A stretch of 49,547 nt of DNA from JBGFRR01 sp041695045 (GCA_041695045.1 JBGFRR010000044.1:1-49547); one strand, 5' to 3'; counted from the stretch's first letter, positions 1 to 8,881 are shown. The notes: generated from the sequence alone by a model not told the origin. Made by a program: numbers and translations.

Positions 1-108
1 GTAGGTGCCATCGCTCCAACATTGTGCAAATACTGAGAATGATCCGGCAATCAAAAAGAAAAACGAGATGGTCACAAGAGCTGTCAGATGTTGTCGAGAG
101 AGGTTCAT
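1..108 (-). CDS. Partial secreted protein, signal peptide only
   Basis: Only the first 36 codons lie in the window; the gene runs off the left edge. They begin MNLSRQHL, continue with a hydrophobic core and end with SVFAQC, a typical signal peptide with predicted cleavage between Ala and Gln. The ATG is preceded by AGGA about nine bases upstream. It is the last visible gene of the minus-strand series starting at 2924, separated by 150 bases from the gene at 259-759. The mature protein is not visible, so no function can be given. Confidence 0.6.
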   Translation of the reverse strand, partial: MNLSRQHLTALVTISFFFLIAGSFSVFAQCWSDGTY

Positions 109-258
109 TGTTGTAGGTCCTATTGCGTGGTTTTGAGTGACGTATACATACTCATGCGAGAATTGCCGTCTTATTCCCTCAAGACTGACCTGTTATGAAC
201 GTTGAAAGCTTCCTGTGTAACCTTGAACGAAGCGATTGATCTACAAAATTTTTCTATT

Positions 259-759
259 TCATTTTTCTCGAGACAACGGTATTGCCAGAGATAGGTTTAC
301 GCTTCGAGTCTGCTCATTGTAGTAGAGGGAAACGTGTTTATTCTGTCGCTCAGCGGAATACCCAGCGTCGAACGCACTGATGACCTTGACGATGACATAC
401 CCACCAATAAAATAGTAGAAACGCTCCCGCTCCGCCGTTGTCCATGAGCGGCGATAAGGATCAGTATCGTAATACCAATGATGTCCCCAAGAGGAATTCT
501 CTGATAACAAGACCATCGCAGGTACAATGAGAGCCAGTTGAGCAGTCGTGAAGAGAATACCCTTCTCCCAATCGCCAACATAGAATTGTCCCAGCGCAAT
601 CGGCAGCGGTTGAAGTGAGAGCGCCGCGGCTACGGCTGGATTCTTCTCTTGTGAAGAGAACCATCCGCCCCCGTGACGATGCTGTGCGCCAGCGTAAGCG
701 GTAAAAAGAAGGAATGCTCCACCTAAAACAGCGAGCCAGATTCTAGATCTCCTGTTCAT
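259..759 (-). CDS. Small membrane protein with signal peptide, DUF5683-like
   Basis: A 166-residue protein. The start at 759 was chosen because it has AGGAGA eight bases upstream and begins a signal peptide (MNRRSRIW..., cleaved near AGAQ); the longer open frame reaching 894 has no such site. After a His/Gly-rich stretch come hydrophobic segments around LPIALGQFYVGDWEKG and FIGGYVIVKVISAF. The Pro...Gly-Gln-Phe-Tyr...Lys-Gly pattern resembles DUF5683-type envelope proteins of Bacteroidota; this is family resemblance by eye, not a search result. It follows the barrel gene by 131 bases and is probably part of the same envelope operon. Function unknown. Confidence 0.6.
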   Translation of the reverse strand: MNRRSRIWLAVLGGAFLLFTAYAGAQHRHGGGWFSSQEKNPAVAAALSLQPLPIALGQFYVGDWEKGILFTTAQLALIVPAMVLLSENSSWGHHWYYDTDPYRRSWTTAERERFYYFIGGYVIVKVISAFDAGYSAERQNKHVSLYYNEQTRSVNLSLAIPLSREK

Positions 760-890
760 TGCTGTCTCCTGTATAGAAAGAATGTGAGAATTTGCATGAA
801 CCCCGGTCAGGTAGATTGAGAGGGATTCGCTGCCGACACGAGCGAACGTCTTTGCACAATGCACGGCGCCGGCAGCATTTCCCTGTTTAT

Positions 891-2093
891 TCAAAACTGT
901 GTTGCCAAGCCAACGTTGAAACTGTTGTTGCGGAAATCGTAGTACGGGTCGTTTGACTTGTTGCGTTGATAGAAATAGCTCAGACTGATCGTGAATCCGT
1001 CGAAGAACCCCCAGGCTTCACCAAAACTCTTCCTCAGGTCTATTCCTACCACAAGCCGTGTATCGCTGCGCAGCGGACCTGTGGGGGTATTTGTATCCGT
1101 TGCCGCGAACGTTCGTCGGGCGTAATCTTTCACAAGATAGTCTGTGCTGATGCGGCTGGTCATCCCCCAGGGTAGATTCTGCGTCAGCGTTACGTTGTAT
1201 TCATTCCCTTGATAGCCGTAGGGATCGTCCCAGAGCTCCTCATCCCCCTGGAAATCAACGGCGCCGCTAGAAAGAAAGCGAGTCCGTTCGCTAACGTCCC
1301 ATCGCCGGAGATACTGCACGCTCACACCCGTTGTCTGACTCAACGATTGAGCGACTCGAAGAATGCCGATCAGTTGCGTCGTTGATGGCCGGCTGTAGGA
1401 GACGTACCGGGTATTCTGATTCATTCGGCCGTCCATCCTGCCCCCCATCATTCCCGCCGCATGCATATTGCCTGTCGCTGTGAACATGGACGCCGGGGTC
1501 GAAACGTAGTTCTTATTGCCAAGATCCAGCTCGGCCAGCACTGTGGTCTTGGACTCAAAGAATTTTGAAAGCTGAACGAAGCCATAATGTTCGAGATAGC
1601 TAAACTCTTCCAAATTTCTGTAGCCCCGGTAACGAAGGCGGTAGCCAGCTCTGCTCATCACTCCTTCGGAATAATCCAAATAATACTTGAGATTGACATA
1701 GCCAATGAGCTGCGAGAAGTCATAGTAGTCGTAGGCTGCCCTGTTGAACCGCATGAAGTAGCTCGTCCCCACATAGAGAGCATTCTCTTCGTCTTCTCCG
1801 AACGGCTTTGTGTAGGAAACGCCAAAGGAATTTGAAAAGTATCGCCGTTCGGAATAATCTCTGAAGAGACTCAGGTTGCCAGTTGCAAAGAACCTGAACG
1901 ATGATTCATCAGGGATATATTCGAAAGAGAGCACGCCGGTTGTGATGTAGTCAGGTCGCTGGAACGAGTTACGGAAAGGGTTGTCGTCATACGAGCTAAA
2001 GAGCGAAACGCTCGTCCGAAATTGACCCCACGCGAAATGAGGCAACAGTGTCAGAAGAAACAGAATCAGAGAGTTCATGAGGTTATGCTTCAT
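891..2093 (-). CDS. Predicted outer-membrane beta-barrel protein
   Basis: A 400-residue protein starting at MKHNLMNSLILF, with GGAG upstream; the longer frame to 2171 would overlap the preceding gene and lacks a site. The first 23 residues are a signal peptide ending HFAWGQ. The rest alternates polar and aromatic residues (many Tyr, Phe, Arg) with repeated strand-turn patterns and ends in a terminal Phe (GLATQF), as expected of an outer-membrane barrel recognised by the Bam machinery. One loop is Met/Gly-rich (MHAAGMMGGRMDGRM), echoing the Met-rich gene upstream. It follows the 119-residue DxDxDG protein by 17 bases. Ligand unknown; it could be a porin or a surface scaffold. Confidence 0.65.
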   Translation of the reverse strand: MKHNLMNSLILFLLTLLPHFAWGQFRTSVSLFSSYDDNPFRNSFQRPDYITTGVLSFEYIPDESSFRFFATGNLSLFRDYSERRYFSNSFGVSYTKPFGEDEENALYVGTSYFMRFNRAAYDYYDFSQLIGYVNLKYYLDYSEGVMSRAGYRLRYRGYRNLEEFSYLEHYGFVQLSKFFESKTTVLAELDLGNKNYVSTPASMFTATGNMHAAGMMGGRMDGRMNQNTRYVSYSRPSTTQLIGILRVAQSLSQTTGVSVQYLRRWDVSERTRFLSSGAVDFQGDEELWDDPYGYQGNEYNVTLTQNLPWGMTSRISTDYLVKDYARRTFAATDTNTPTGPLRSDTRLVVGIDLRKSFGEAWGFFDGFTISLSYFYQRNKSNDPYYDFRNNSFNVGLATQF

Positions 2094-2110
2094 CGTTCTC
2101 CACCCTTCTT

Positions 2111-2470
2111 TTATCGATGCATGCCGCGGGATGTTTTCCCTTTTTGCTTCGTAAGACCCATCGGACCGCACCGGTTGTCGTTGATCCCATCGCCATCGAG
2201 GTCAATAAAGCGGTCGTGCATCTTTTCTTTACCCTGATGCATTCCCTGCATGCGCTGCAGCCTGTCGTCGATGCCATCGCCATCTTCATCGATAAAGCCT
2301 TTGAGTTCCTGCTGCATCATTCCACCCCGTTGCTCACCTTGCATCTGCTTTGACGATTCCTTGGGAACTTTTTGCTTGGTTCTGGTTGTATCGCCGGCAT
2401 TGGTTCCTTGCGCTGCTGCAACCGAGAGTGCAAAAAACAAAAAGAGAAGTATGTTCAGAGTTTGTTTCAT
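2111..2470 (-). CDS. Secreted small protein with two DxDxDG calcium-type loops
   Basis: A 119-residue protein beginning MKQTLNILLFLFF, with a signal peptide cleaved near SVAAAQG. Two near-identical acidic loops, FIDEDGDGIDDR and FIDLDGDGINDN, match the DxDxDG pattern of calcium-binding EF-hand or thrombospondin type-3 repeats. Between them are Met, Gln and Lys-rich stretches (MQGMHQGKEKMH). Start 2470 is taken because the signal peptide begins there; no strong ribosome site is visible. It is the second gene of the sigma-54-promoted operon and shares the loop with its upstream neighbour, so the two are probably paralogues. Calcium binding is inferred from the motif; the role is unknown. Confidence 0.6.
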   Translation of the reverse strand: MKQTLNILLFLFFALSVAAAQGTNAGDTTRTKQKVPKESSKQMQGEQRGGMMQQELKGFIDEDGDGIDDRLQRMQGMHQGKEKMHDRFIDLDGDGINDNRCGPMGLTKQKGKTSRGMHR

Positions 2471-2482
2471 GAGGATGCCAAT

Positions 2483-2517
2483 ACTTGTAGGACGGGATAT
2501 CATCCCGTCCTACAAGT
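2483..2517. repeat. Perfect 16-bp inverted repeat, 3-base loop
   Basis: Arms acttgtaggacgggat (2483-2498) and atcccgtcctacaagt (2502-2517) are exact reverse complements around ATC. It lies between the two DxDxDG genes and has no T-run after it on either strand, so it is not a standard terminator. It could be an intra-operon attenuating or mRNA-stabilising hairpin, or a dispersed palindromic element. Confidence 0.85.
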
Positions 2518-2525
2518 GTGTGCTG

Positions 2526-2924
2526 TTATCGTCTTCCGCCACGATGCTGACCATTGCCGGGATTACCATTGCCTGGTCCAGTTCCCTGGCCGATGCTGCT
2601 TCCGTTATTTGGGCAAGTCCCGTTACCCATTCCGTGGCCCTCACCATGGTTTCCCATCCCAAAGCCGTGATTTTGGTTTCCTATGCCGTTCTGGCCGTGC
2701 ATGCCTTGCCCGTGCTTTGGCTCGCCGTTCTGCCATGCATTCCCTTGGCGCATTCGCTGCATGTTATCGTTGATTCCGTCTCCGTCCTCATCGATGAAGT
2801 TAGGACAGAACGCTCCCCTGCCGGGATTGACGGGCGGAGTTCCATCTTGCGCATACAGATCGTTGGCACTCAAGATGCCAAGAGCCATCGCCAGCAAGAA
2901 GCCAAATGCCGCTGAGGTTTTCAT
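2526..2924 (-). CDS. Secreted Gly/Asn/His/Met-rich protein with a DxDxDG loop
   Basis: A 132-residue protein whose ATG has AAGGAG eight bases upstream. The signal peptide (MKTSAAFGFLLAMALG...) is cleaved near LYAQ. One acidic loop, FIDEDGDGINDN, is followed by about 80 low-complexity residues rich in Gly, Asn, His, Met and Gln, for example GFGMGNHGEGHGMGNGTCP, with a Cys in that stretch and another just before the loop. The loop suggests calcium; the His/Met repeats could bind copper, nickel or zinc. It is the first gene after a sigma-54 promoter and next to a kinase/NtrC pair. No known family was recognised. Confidence 0.65.
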   Translation of the reverse strand: MKTSAAFGFLLAMALGILSANDLYAQDGTPPVNPGRGAFCPNFIDEDGDGINDNMQRMRQGNAWQNGEPKHGQGMHGQNGIGNQNHGFGMGNHGEGHGMGNGTCPNNGSSIGQGTGPGNGNPGNGQHRGGRR

Positions 2925-3017
2925 TGGTAGATCTCCTTGTGATGATGTTGGTTAATGATGAATCGCTCTGAAGCATCTTGTCGGATGTCTTCACTGCATT
3001 GTGCTGCGGGTCGTTCC

Positions 3018-3033
3018 TGCAACCACCGTGCCA
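3018..3033 (-). promoter_or_regulatory. Sigma-54 promoter for the envelope operon
   Basis: Read on the minus strand the site is TGGCACGGTGGTTGCA, an exact match to the -24/-12 consensus TGGCACG-N4-TTGCW. It points at the gene starting at 2924, predicting a transcript start near 3006 and a leader of about 80 bases. An NtrC-type activator gene lies immediately on the other side (3169-4542). Confidence 0.85.
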
Positions 3034-3105
3034 GAATGTGGGGCTAGATATTAAACGGAAAAATGGAGATTGGATGGAGGGAAACGATTCGGCTGCGTCA
3101 GTTCT

Positions 3106-3122
3106 TGCCGACCGTTGCGGCA
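3106..3122. promoter_or_regulatory. Candidate activator-binding palindrome upstream of the sigma-54 promoter
   Basis: TGCCG-N7-CGGCA at 3106-3122 lies about 75-90 bases upstream of the -24 element, a usual place for an NtrC-family enhancer site. The assignment rests on symmetry and position only. Confidence 0.3.
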
Positions 3123-3129
3123 GGAATTG

Positions 3130-3162
3130 CCTACCTGCCTGCCGTCAGGCAGGGCAGGTAGG
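3130..3162. repeat. TGCCTGCC-type palindromic repeat
   Basis: A near-perfect inverted repeat, cctacctgcctgcc then gtca then ggcagggcaggtagg (one extra G). It begins six bases beyond the stop of the NtrC-type gene at 3169. There is no T-run. The same core occurs inside actB (48210-48230) and in part near 29461. Confidence 0.8.
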
Positions 3163-3168
3163 TAGGCC

Positions 3169-4542
3169 TTAGGTGGACCCGTCGCTCTTGAATTTATCTA
3201 ATTTATAGCGAAGGTTGCGTTCAGAAATGCCTAAGAGCTTTGCCGCCTGCCGCTGGTTTCCACCGGTTTTCTGAAGTGTCGCGAGGATGATTGCTTGCTC
3301 GAAGGATTCAAGCTGTTCGTTCAATAATTCGGTCCTGATTTCGCGGGGAATATTCTGTTCGCTTCGCAGGTGGCGAACGTTGGCGGGAAGGTCATCCGTT
3401 GTGATGAGATTGTCGTCTCCGAGGATCACCGCGCGCTCGATAAGATGCTGTAACTCTCGCACATTGCCGGGAAAATCATACTTCACCAACAGATCCACGG
3501 CTTCTCGAGAGACTTCTCTCACGACCGCGTTGTGTCGCTGTGCATGTTTTCTCAGGAAATGACCGATGAGAAGAGGGATATCGGACTTTCGATTTCGCAG
3601 CGGAGGAATGACAATCGTAACGACGTTGAGCCGGTAATACAGATCTTCCCGAAACGATCCCTCCCACATCATCTCTTCGAGATTACGGTTAGTGGCAGCG
3701 ATGATGCGAACATCGACCTGGAGTGTCTCATTGCCGCCCACGCGCTGCAGTTCGCCCGATTGAAGAACACGCAGAAGTTTGACCTGAATGTGCGCTGGAA
3801 TGTCGCCAATCTCGTCGATGAACAGCGTGCCGCCATCGGCTTCTTCGAAACGGCCAATACGTTGCCTGTCCGCCCCCGTAAACGCCCCTTTCTCGTGCCC
3901 GAACAGCTCGCTTTCGATGAGCGTCTCCGGAAGCGCAGCACAGTTGACGACAACAAACGGTTTCTCCTTCCTCAGACTCGAAAAATGAATGGCGCGCGCA
4001 AACAGCTCCTTTCCTGTTCCGCTTTCTCCCCCCACGAGCACGGTGGCATTCGTCTTGGCAACCCTTCCCGCGGTATTCAGGACTTCTTCCATTTCACGAC
4101 TTTGCGAAACGATCTCGGAGAAGCTGAAGCGTTCTTCGAGTTGTTTTCGCAACTCTCGATTCTCAGAAATCAACCGCCGCTGATCAGCCGCTCGCTTGAC
4201 CAGAAGTTCTACTTCATCGAGATTGACCGGCTTTTGGAGATAATCAAACGCTCCCGCTTTCATCGCCTCCACCGCCGATTCGATGCTTCCGAACGCAGTC
4301 ATCACGATAACCGGAATTTCGGGATTGATCTCCTTCACTCGCTTGAGTACCTCAAGCCCGGTCATATCGGCCATTTTGAAGTCGGTCAGCACAATATCAA
4401 CGCGCCGCCGTTGAACGAGTTCTATTCCGCCCATTCCCCCGTTAGCTGTAAGGACTTCATAGTGCCGGCGGACGAAGAATCCCTTGAGATTCTCGCGCTG
4501 CGGCTGTTCGTCATCGATGATGAGAAGGGATACCGCTGGCAT
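3169..4542 (-). CDS. NtrC-family sigma-54-dependent response regulator
   Basis: About 457 residues in three domains. The N-terminal receiver has the acidic pocket IIDDEQ and the phospho-acceptor in VLTDFKMADM. The central AAA+ domain has Walker A GESGTGKE and the sigma-54-contacting loop GAFTGA. The C-terminal Fis-type helix-turn-helix is NQRQAAKLLGISERNLRYKL. The ATG at 4542 is used; a TTG one codon upstream is possible. It lies downstream of its likely partner kinase (4870-6891) and next to the sigma-54 promoter at 3018-3033, so that promoter is its most likely target. Confidence 0.93.
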   Translation of the reverse strand: MPAVSLLIIDDEQPQRENLKGFFVRRHYEVLTANGGMGGIELVQRRRVDIVLTDFKMADMTGLEVLKRVKEINPEIPVIVMTAFGSIESAVEAMKAGAFDYLQKPVNLDEVELLVKRAADQRRLISENRELRKQLEERFSFSEIVSQSREMEEVLNTAGRVAKTNATVLVGGESGTGKELFARAIHFSSLRKEKPFVVVNCAALPETLIESELFGHEKGAFTGADRQRIGRFEEADGGTLFIDEIGDIPAHIQVKLLRVLQSGELQRVGGNETLQVDVRIIAATNRNLEEMMWEGSFREDLYYRLNVVTIVIPPLRNRKSDIPLLIGHFLRKHAQRHNAVVREVSREAVDLLVKYDFPGNVRELQHLIERAVILGDDNLITTDDLPANVRHLRSEQNIPREIRTELLNEQLESFEQAIILATLQKTGGNQRQAAKLLGISERNLRYKLDKFKSDGST

Positions 4543-4648
4543 CAACTCACCGTCTTTGCAATTTTCTTGATAATGGTATGGACTTCACCGAATTTGCAGA
4601 ACGCATCGCAATGTTCCCGAAGTTCCGAAAACAGAATATAGTGAATCG

Positions 4649-4840
4649 TCAGTTCGTTCTTTTTGAACCTTCGAAGTCATTTGGAAAACTTCCATGCCTG
4701 ATATCGTCAACAACCTGAAGCACTCCTCGACGAATGGAACGAAATGCCTTTAGTCGTTCGTCGTTGTTCACAAACGAGGTGTTATCGACTGACTTTTGAT
4801 CCTGTTTGTAGATTTCGATCAGTTGTTCAAGTGGCTTCAT
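4649..4840 (-). CDS. Small hypothetical protein between kinase and regulator genes
   Basis: A 63-residue, highly charged, probably helical protein (MKPLEQLIEIYKQDQ...). A GTG at 4873 that overlaps the kinase stop as GTGA would add 11 residues; ATG 4840 is preferred because AGG lies about ten bases upstream, but the choice is open. It is transcribed with the kinase and followed by a 106-base gap before the regulator gene. No family recognised; position suggests an accessory to the two-component pair. Confidence 0.45.
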   Translation of the reverse strand: MKPLEQLIEIYKQDQKSVDNTSFVNNDERLKAFRSIRRGVLQVVDDIRHGSFPNDFEGSKRTN

Positions 4841-4869
4841 AATGACAATACCTGGTTTCTGTTCTATCC

Positions 4870-6891
4870 TCACACAGCCGGCATCTGAATTGTGAAAGAC
4901 GTCCCTTTCCCAACCTCGCTTTCCACTTCGATTCTTCCGCCGTGCTCAGTGACAATCTGATGAGCCATGCTCAGCCCCATACCGGTTCCATCTGGCTTCG
5001 TCGTGAAGTAGAGGTTAAATATCTTGGGAATGTGCTCCGGAGGAATACCGCTACCTGTGTCGGCGACCACCAGATGGAGCCGGCTGTTATCCATTCTGGA
5101 GGCGATACGTATTGTTCCGTTCTCACCGGTTGCATGCAATGCATTTTGAACCAGATTGAGCAAGACCTGTTTCATCTGTGAGCGATCCATTTGAATCGTT
5201 CCTGAGAACTGAAGCTCGGACACGATAGAAATCTGCTTCGCACGTGCCTCACTTTCGATCACCGCTACCACATCACGGATGAAATCGCCGACGTTCACAT
5301 CTGAGGGGTTCAATTGTGGCGGACGCGCAAAGTGGAGGAACTGCTGGATGATGGTGCTGACGCGATTGACTTCGTCGTTCATCATCTTCACGAGGGCGTT
5401 GTACTCCTCCGTATACTCCTTCGGCTGAAAATCCTTAGCAAAGCGCTGGACCGTCATGCTGATGGAATTCAACGGATTTCGTATCTCGTGGGCGACACTG
5501 CTCGCCAACTCCCCCATCGCCGTGAGTTTCTCCTGCCGTCTCAACTGCTCCTCTACTTTACGCAGCCCGGTGAGGTCCTTGATAACGGCAACGACGGTGT
5601 CAATGGCTCCCTCTGAGTTTCTGACGATCGACGTACTGACGCCGACAACAATCCGCCGGCCACGACTCGTCCGGAACTCTGCCTCTTCAAATTCAATCGG
5701 CATTCCCGTCTGCAGCGTCCGGTCAACACAGGAAACAGGCTCATCAATATCCGCTCCACACTGTTTGCCCAACACGGAATCTGCGGTCAGACCAAAGAGC
5801 TTCTCCGCACCCTTGTTGAAAAGGGTAATCCGTCCCTGATGATCGGCAGCAACAACGGCCTCTCCCATATTGTCCAGAATAGTGCCTGTATAGGTTTGAA
5901 TCTTGTGGAACTCTTCATTCAACAGCGCATAACTTTGCATCGAAGAAATAAATCCGAACACGATCACTCCCACCACGATAACCGCTAAAGAGAGAATGGC
6001 AAATCGCTGAATTGTTCGTTCGTTAAACGACCGAATGCGCTCCATCGAAAGTCCAACGCGGAAAATCCCATAGAATCCAGACTCCACATAGAAAGGCTGT
6101 ACCACTTCGAACACCTCCACACCCTCGAATTCAAACACTCTGGTAAGAAGCGTATCACCGGCGATCGCCTCCTGGAGAAACGGATCTGCTTCAATTCTAT
6201 TGATCATTGAGATGTTGCGGCTTGCGGTGAGGATTCCCTGATCATCCTGCAGAATGACATAGACTATCTCCCTATTATCGCCGATGTCCTGCACCAATTT
6301 CCCGATCCCAACACGCTTGCGAAAGTCGAGCAGGTAGCGTGAATCCAATTCGAGAAGAAGCAGACCCGTTTTGTTGCTTCTGCCAACAGCGACGGCGTAG
6401 CGAGAATTCGTCCCTGCTGGATCGGACAGCAAGCCGATAACTTTCAGTTCAGCAGTGCCGTCAAGAATCGGTTGCACTTCGTCAAGCAGGGATTCATCAA
6501 GTTGATGACTCTCGTCAGGTTGCGGAGTGGTGCCGGTAACAAACCGTCCTCTTCGGTCAAAGAGGGAGATACGAGCAACATCGTTTTGTTGTGCGAATCG
6601 CGAAAGCCGTTCCTGCGTAAGGCCTTGCACTGTCTCGAGTTCCGCTAACGTCCGGCCAAGATTCAGCAGCTGGTTCGCGAGGAGGTTTTCGATTTCGATG
6701 TTCGAGAGAATCGTCGTAGCAGCGCTGTGGCTGATCGTCTCGATAAGGGTAGTGGCCTCTTCCGTCAGAGCCTGGAGCGTTTCTTTCTTGCTTTGCCGGA
6801 TCTCGATGTATGCGGTCAGAAACATCAGCACCGCCAGCGCCAGCGCGATGAAAATTACATACTTGGGCTGTATCCGTATGGGAAAGGACAT
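4870..6891 (-). CDS. Membrane-bound PAS-domain sensor histidine kinase
   Basis: About 673 residues. A transmembrane helix at about 11-28 and another near 296-316 enclose a ~260-residue periplasmic sensor resembling a double Cache domain. A cytoplasmic PAS domain (ILDNMGEAVVAADHQGRI...) follows, then HisKA with the phospho-acceptor in SSVAHEIRNPL, then HATPase_c with N-box QVLLNLVQNALHA and G-boxes ADTGSGIP and GTGMGLS. ATG 6891 is used; TTG 6906 is an alternative. It heads the operon with the small protein and the NtrC-type regulator. The PAS domain has a Cys pair region (GKQCGADIDEPVSC), so redox or metal sensing is possible. Signal unknown. Confidence 0.92.
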   Translation of the reverse strand: MSFPIRIQPKYVIFIALALAVLMFLTAYIEIRQSKKETLQALTEEATTLIETISHSAATTILSNIEIENLLANQLLNLGRTLAELETVQGLTQERLSRFAQQNDVARISLFDRRGRFVTGTTPQPDESHQLDESLLDEVQPILDGTAELKVIGLLSDPAGTNSRYAVAVGRSNKTGLLLLELDSRYLLDFRKRVGIGKLVQDIGDNREIVYVILQDDQGILTASRNISMINRIEADPFLQEAIAGDTLLTRVFEFEGVEVFEVVQPFYVESGFYGIFRVGLSMERIRSFNERTIQRFAILSLAVIVVGVIVFGFISSMQSYALLNEEFHKIQTYTGTILDNMGEAVVAADHQGRITLFNKGAEKLFGLTADSVLGKQCGADIDEPVSCVDRTLQTGMPIEFEEAEFRTSRGRRIVVGVSTSIVRNSEGAIDTVVAVIKDLTGLRKVEEQLRRQEKLTAMGELASSVAHEIRNPLNSISMTVQRFAKDFQPKEYTEEYNALVKMMNDEVNRVSTIIQQFLHFARPPQLNPSDVNVGDFIRDVVAVIESEARAKQISIVSELQFSGTIQMDRSQMKQVLLNLVQNALHATGENGTIRIASRMDNSRLHLVVADTGSGIPPEHIPKIFNLYFTTKPDGTGMGLSMAHQIVTEHGGRIEVESEVGKGTSFTIQMPAV

Positions 6892-7046
6892 AATTCGGCG
6901 AAGCAAAAGTACCGATTCTTTGTATGGGACTCAAGCCATGTGTAATGGAAGCATTCTCTACAAAGCACCAAAGAAGCGGTTACAATCATACAGAACAAGA
7001 TTCTGACGACAACTCTCCATGTGTAATGTGCGAAGATATCAAGCAT

Positions 7047-7074
7047 AAAAAAACTGCCCCGCTTTGCGGGGCAG
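7047..7074 (-). terminator. Rho-independent terminator after the octaheme cytochrome gene
   Basis: On the minus strand the stem CTGCCCCGC-AAA-GCGGGGCAG (7054-7074) is followed by seven T (7047-7053). It starts 34 bases beyond the stop at 7108. The core CCCCGC-AAA-GCGGGG recurs elsewhere in the window. Confidence 0.9.
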
Positions 7075-7107
7075 CTTCTTCGCTTTGAACCTCAGAGATG
7101 CGATAGG

Positions 7108-8694
7108 TCATTTCATGAATACCATCCTCTTCGCATCGATAAACTTCTCTGTCTCCAACCGGTACAAATAAGTGCCGCTTGCGACGGCTTTGCCCTTCCC
7201 ATCCCTCCCGTTCCACTGCACGGTATGGACGCCGGCATTGAGTCGACCCGAAACCACTGTTGCGACGTGCTGACCCGTCATATTGTAGATGACCAGCCGA
7301 ACTTCGGAGGCCTCCGGTAATCCGAATCGAATTGTCGTTGACGGATTAAACGGATTCGGGTAGTTTTGGCCGAGATAGAACGCACTCGGAACCGCCGGCA
7401 TCCCACTCGGAACATTGACGACAATGCTCTTTGTGTGAATGCCCTTGGCATAGCTCGACGCCCACGCGAGATCACGCGTTGTATGACAACCAAGGCAGGC
7501 GAAGTCGAGCGTATGCGCTACGACGGAGTCTGCCGGAATGATGACGTTGCCCCCTGTCGATGGCCACATCGTAGGTACTTTGCCAACTGGAGCAGTGTTG
7601 ATCTTCCACAAATGGCTCGCTTGATCGGCACGATTGACATTCTGTTCAATCGCCGTGCTACCGATATATGGCATATGGCAGTCTTGACATGTATGCGGGG
7701 CCGGGGTTGAGACACCCCCGACCACTTTCGTGATTGATACTGCTTTACCCGTGTGGCACGGTTCTCATGTCTTGGCCGCCGTTTTCAATCCACCCCGGTC
7801 ATATACGGTGCTCTTATGAGGATCGTGGCAGGTGACACAGGTCATCTTTGCAGTTCTTCGGTGTTTCGTGAACTGCATTTGATCGTACTGCTCACGGTGG
7901 TCGAGGAACTTTGCGCCCGATTTCACCGGAATCCTTGTTGCGCCTCCAGCTCGCGCATGACATTTAATGCATCCGTAGGCGCCATCGTATCCAGACGTAA
8001 AGGGTTTCACGGCGAGCGGCGAATCAGCATGTGCCTTCCCCGGTCCATGACATGCTTCACACTGCACACCGAACTCAAGGAACGTCCCATCGAATCCGGG
8101 TTGGTCAGCGTATCGTTTCGTTTGAGTCGCAGCATCATATTTCTTCCAACCCGTCGTGTGGCAAGCGCCACAGTTGTAGATAAGACCTGTTTGTGCCACG
8201 GTGTCCCGCATCGAGAATGCACGACTACCGACATTAGCCGCGCCATATGAGCCGTGATTCTTCAATGTTGGATGAATTGTTCCGATGTTATACTGGGCTT
8301 TCGTTCCCTCATAGATGTACCCCCGCTTGTTCATCCAACGGCCTTTCCAGCCGTAACCACCAATCAGATAGGCGATGTTTGTATCAGCAGAAGTGTATGA
8401 GAATCCCAACGCAATTGCCTCAGGAGCCAGCGGTACACCCGCGACATTTGTTCCTGCAGGGAAGGGCCTGTAGATTCCGTCAGTTCCAACTTTGGAGCGA
8501 TCGATCCTTTGGATTTTCCAGGGGTGTCCCGATTTGTCGAACTCCGCAAGATCGATTGGCTTCGTAACAGCATGGCAGGAACGACAGCGAGCCGTGCCCG
8601 CATAATCCGGCCAGAGATTCTACGCGTGGAGCACCGTCAACGAGTGAATGAGAATCACTGAAAGAAGTCCACACAACGTTCGATGATAGAACAT
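7108..8694 (-). pseudogene. Extracellular octaheme cytochrome c with T9SS sorting domain, two in-frame stops
   Basis: One reading frame of 529 codons, ATG 8694 with GGAGG eight bases upstream, encodes signal peptide MFYHRTLCGLLSVIL..., then heme motifs CRSCH, CGACH, CEACH, CIKCH, CVTCH, (stop)EPCH, CQDCH and CLGCH. It ends in a FlgD-like / T9SS type A domain (QNYPNPFNPSTTIRFGL ... AKRMVFMK). Two codons are stops: TAG at 8620-8622 (codon 25), exactly where Ala-Gln signal cleavage is expected, so ancestrally CAG; and TGA at 7765-7767 (codon 310), exactly the first Cys of the sixth heme motif. No frameshift is needed. The gene was probably an extracellular electron-transfer cytochrome; it is either recently inactivated or carries sequence errors. 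Confidence 0.85.
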
Positions 8695-8881
8695 ACGATA
8701 TCCTCCCTCTTGATGTCGGGATGTTCTCTGTTCCACCCGGGTTTCTGATGACGTTGAACAATGTTACACGGTGACTTGAGGAAGAAGCCACCTCTTTTTA
8801 CAGACCTGCAAAAAAATCCTCGCCAAAATCCCAGAACCAGGAAGCGCGGGTAACCCGCCAGGGCCTGCGCGACCCAGGAAA

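Noticed and set aside
7765..7767. TGA as a selenocysteine codon in a heme motif
   Set aside because: A Sec-x-x-Cys-His heme site has no precedent known to me, no SECIS-like hairpin was evident just downstream, and the same gene has a second, TAG stop that selenocysteine could not explain.
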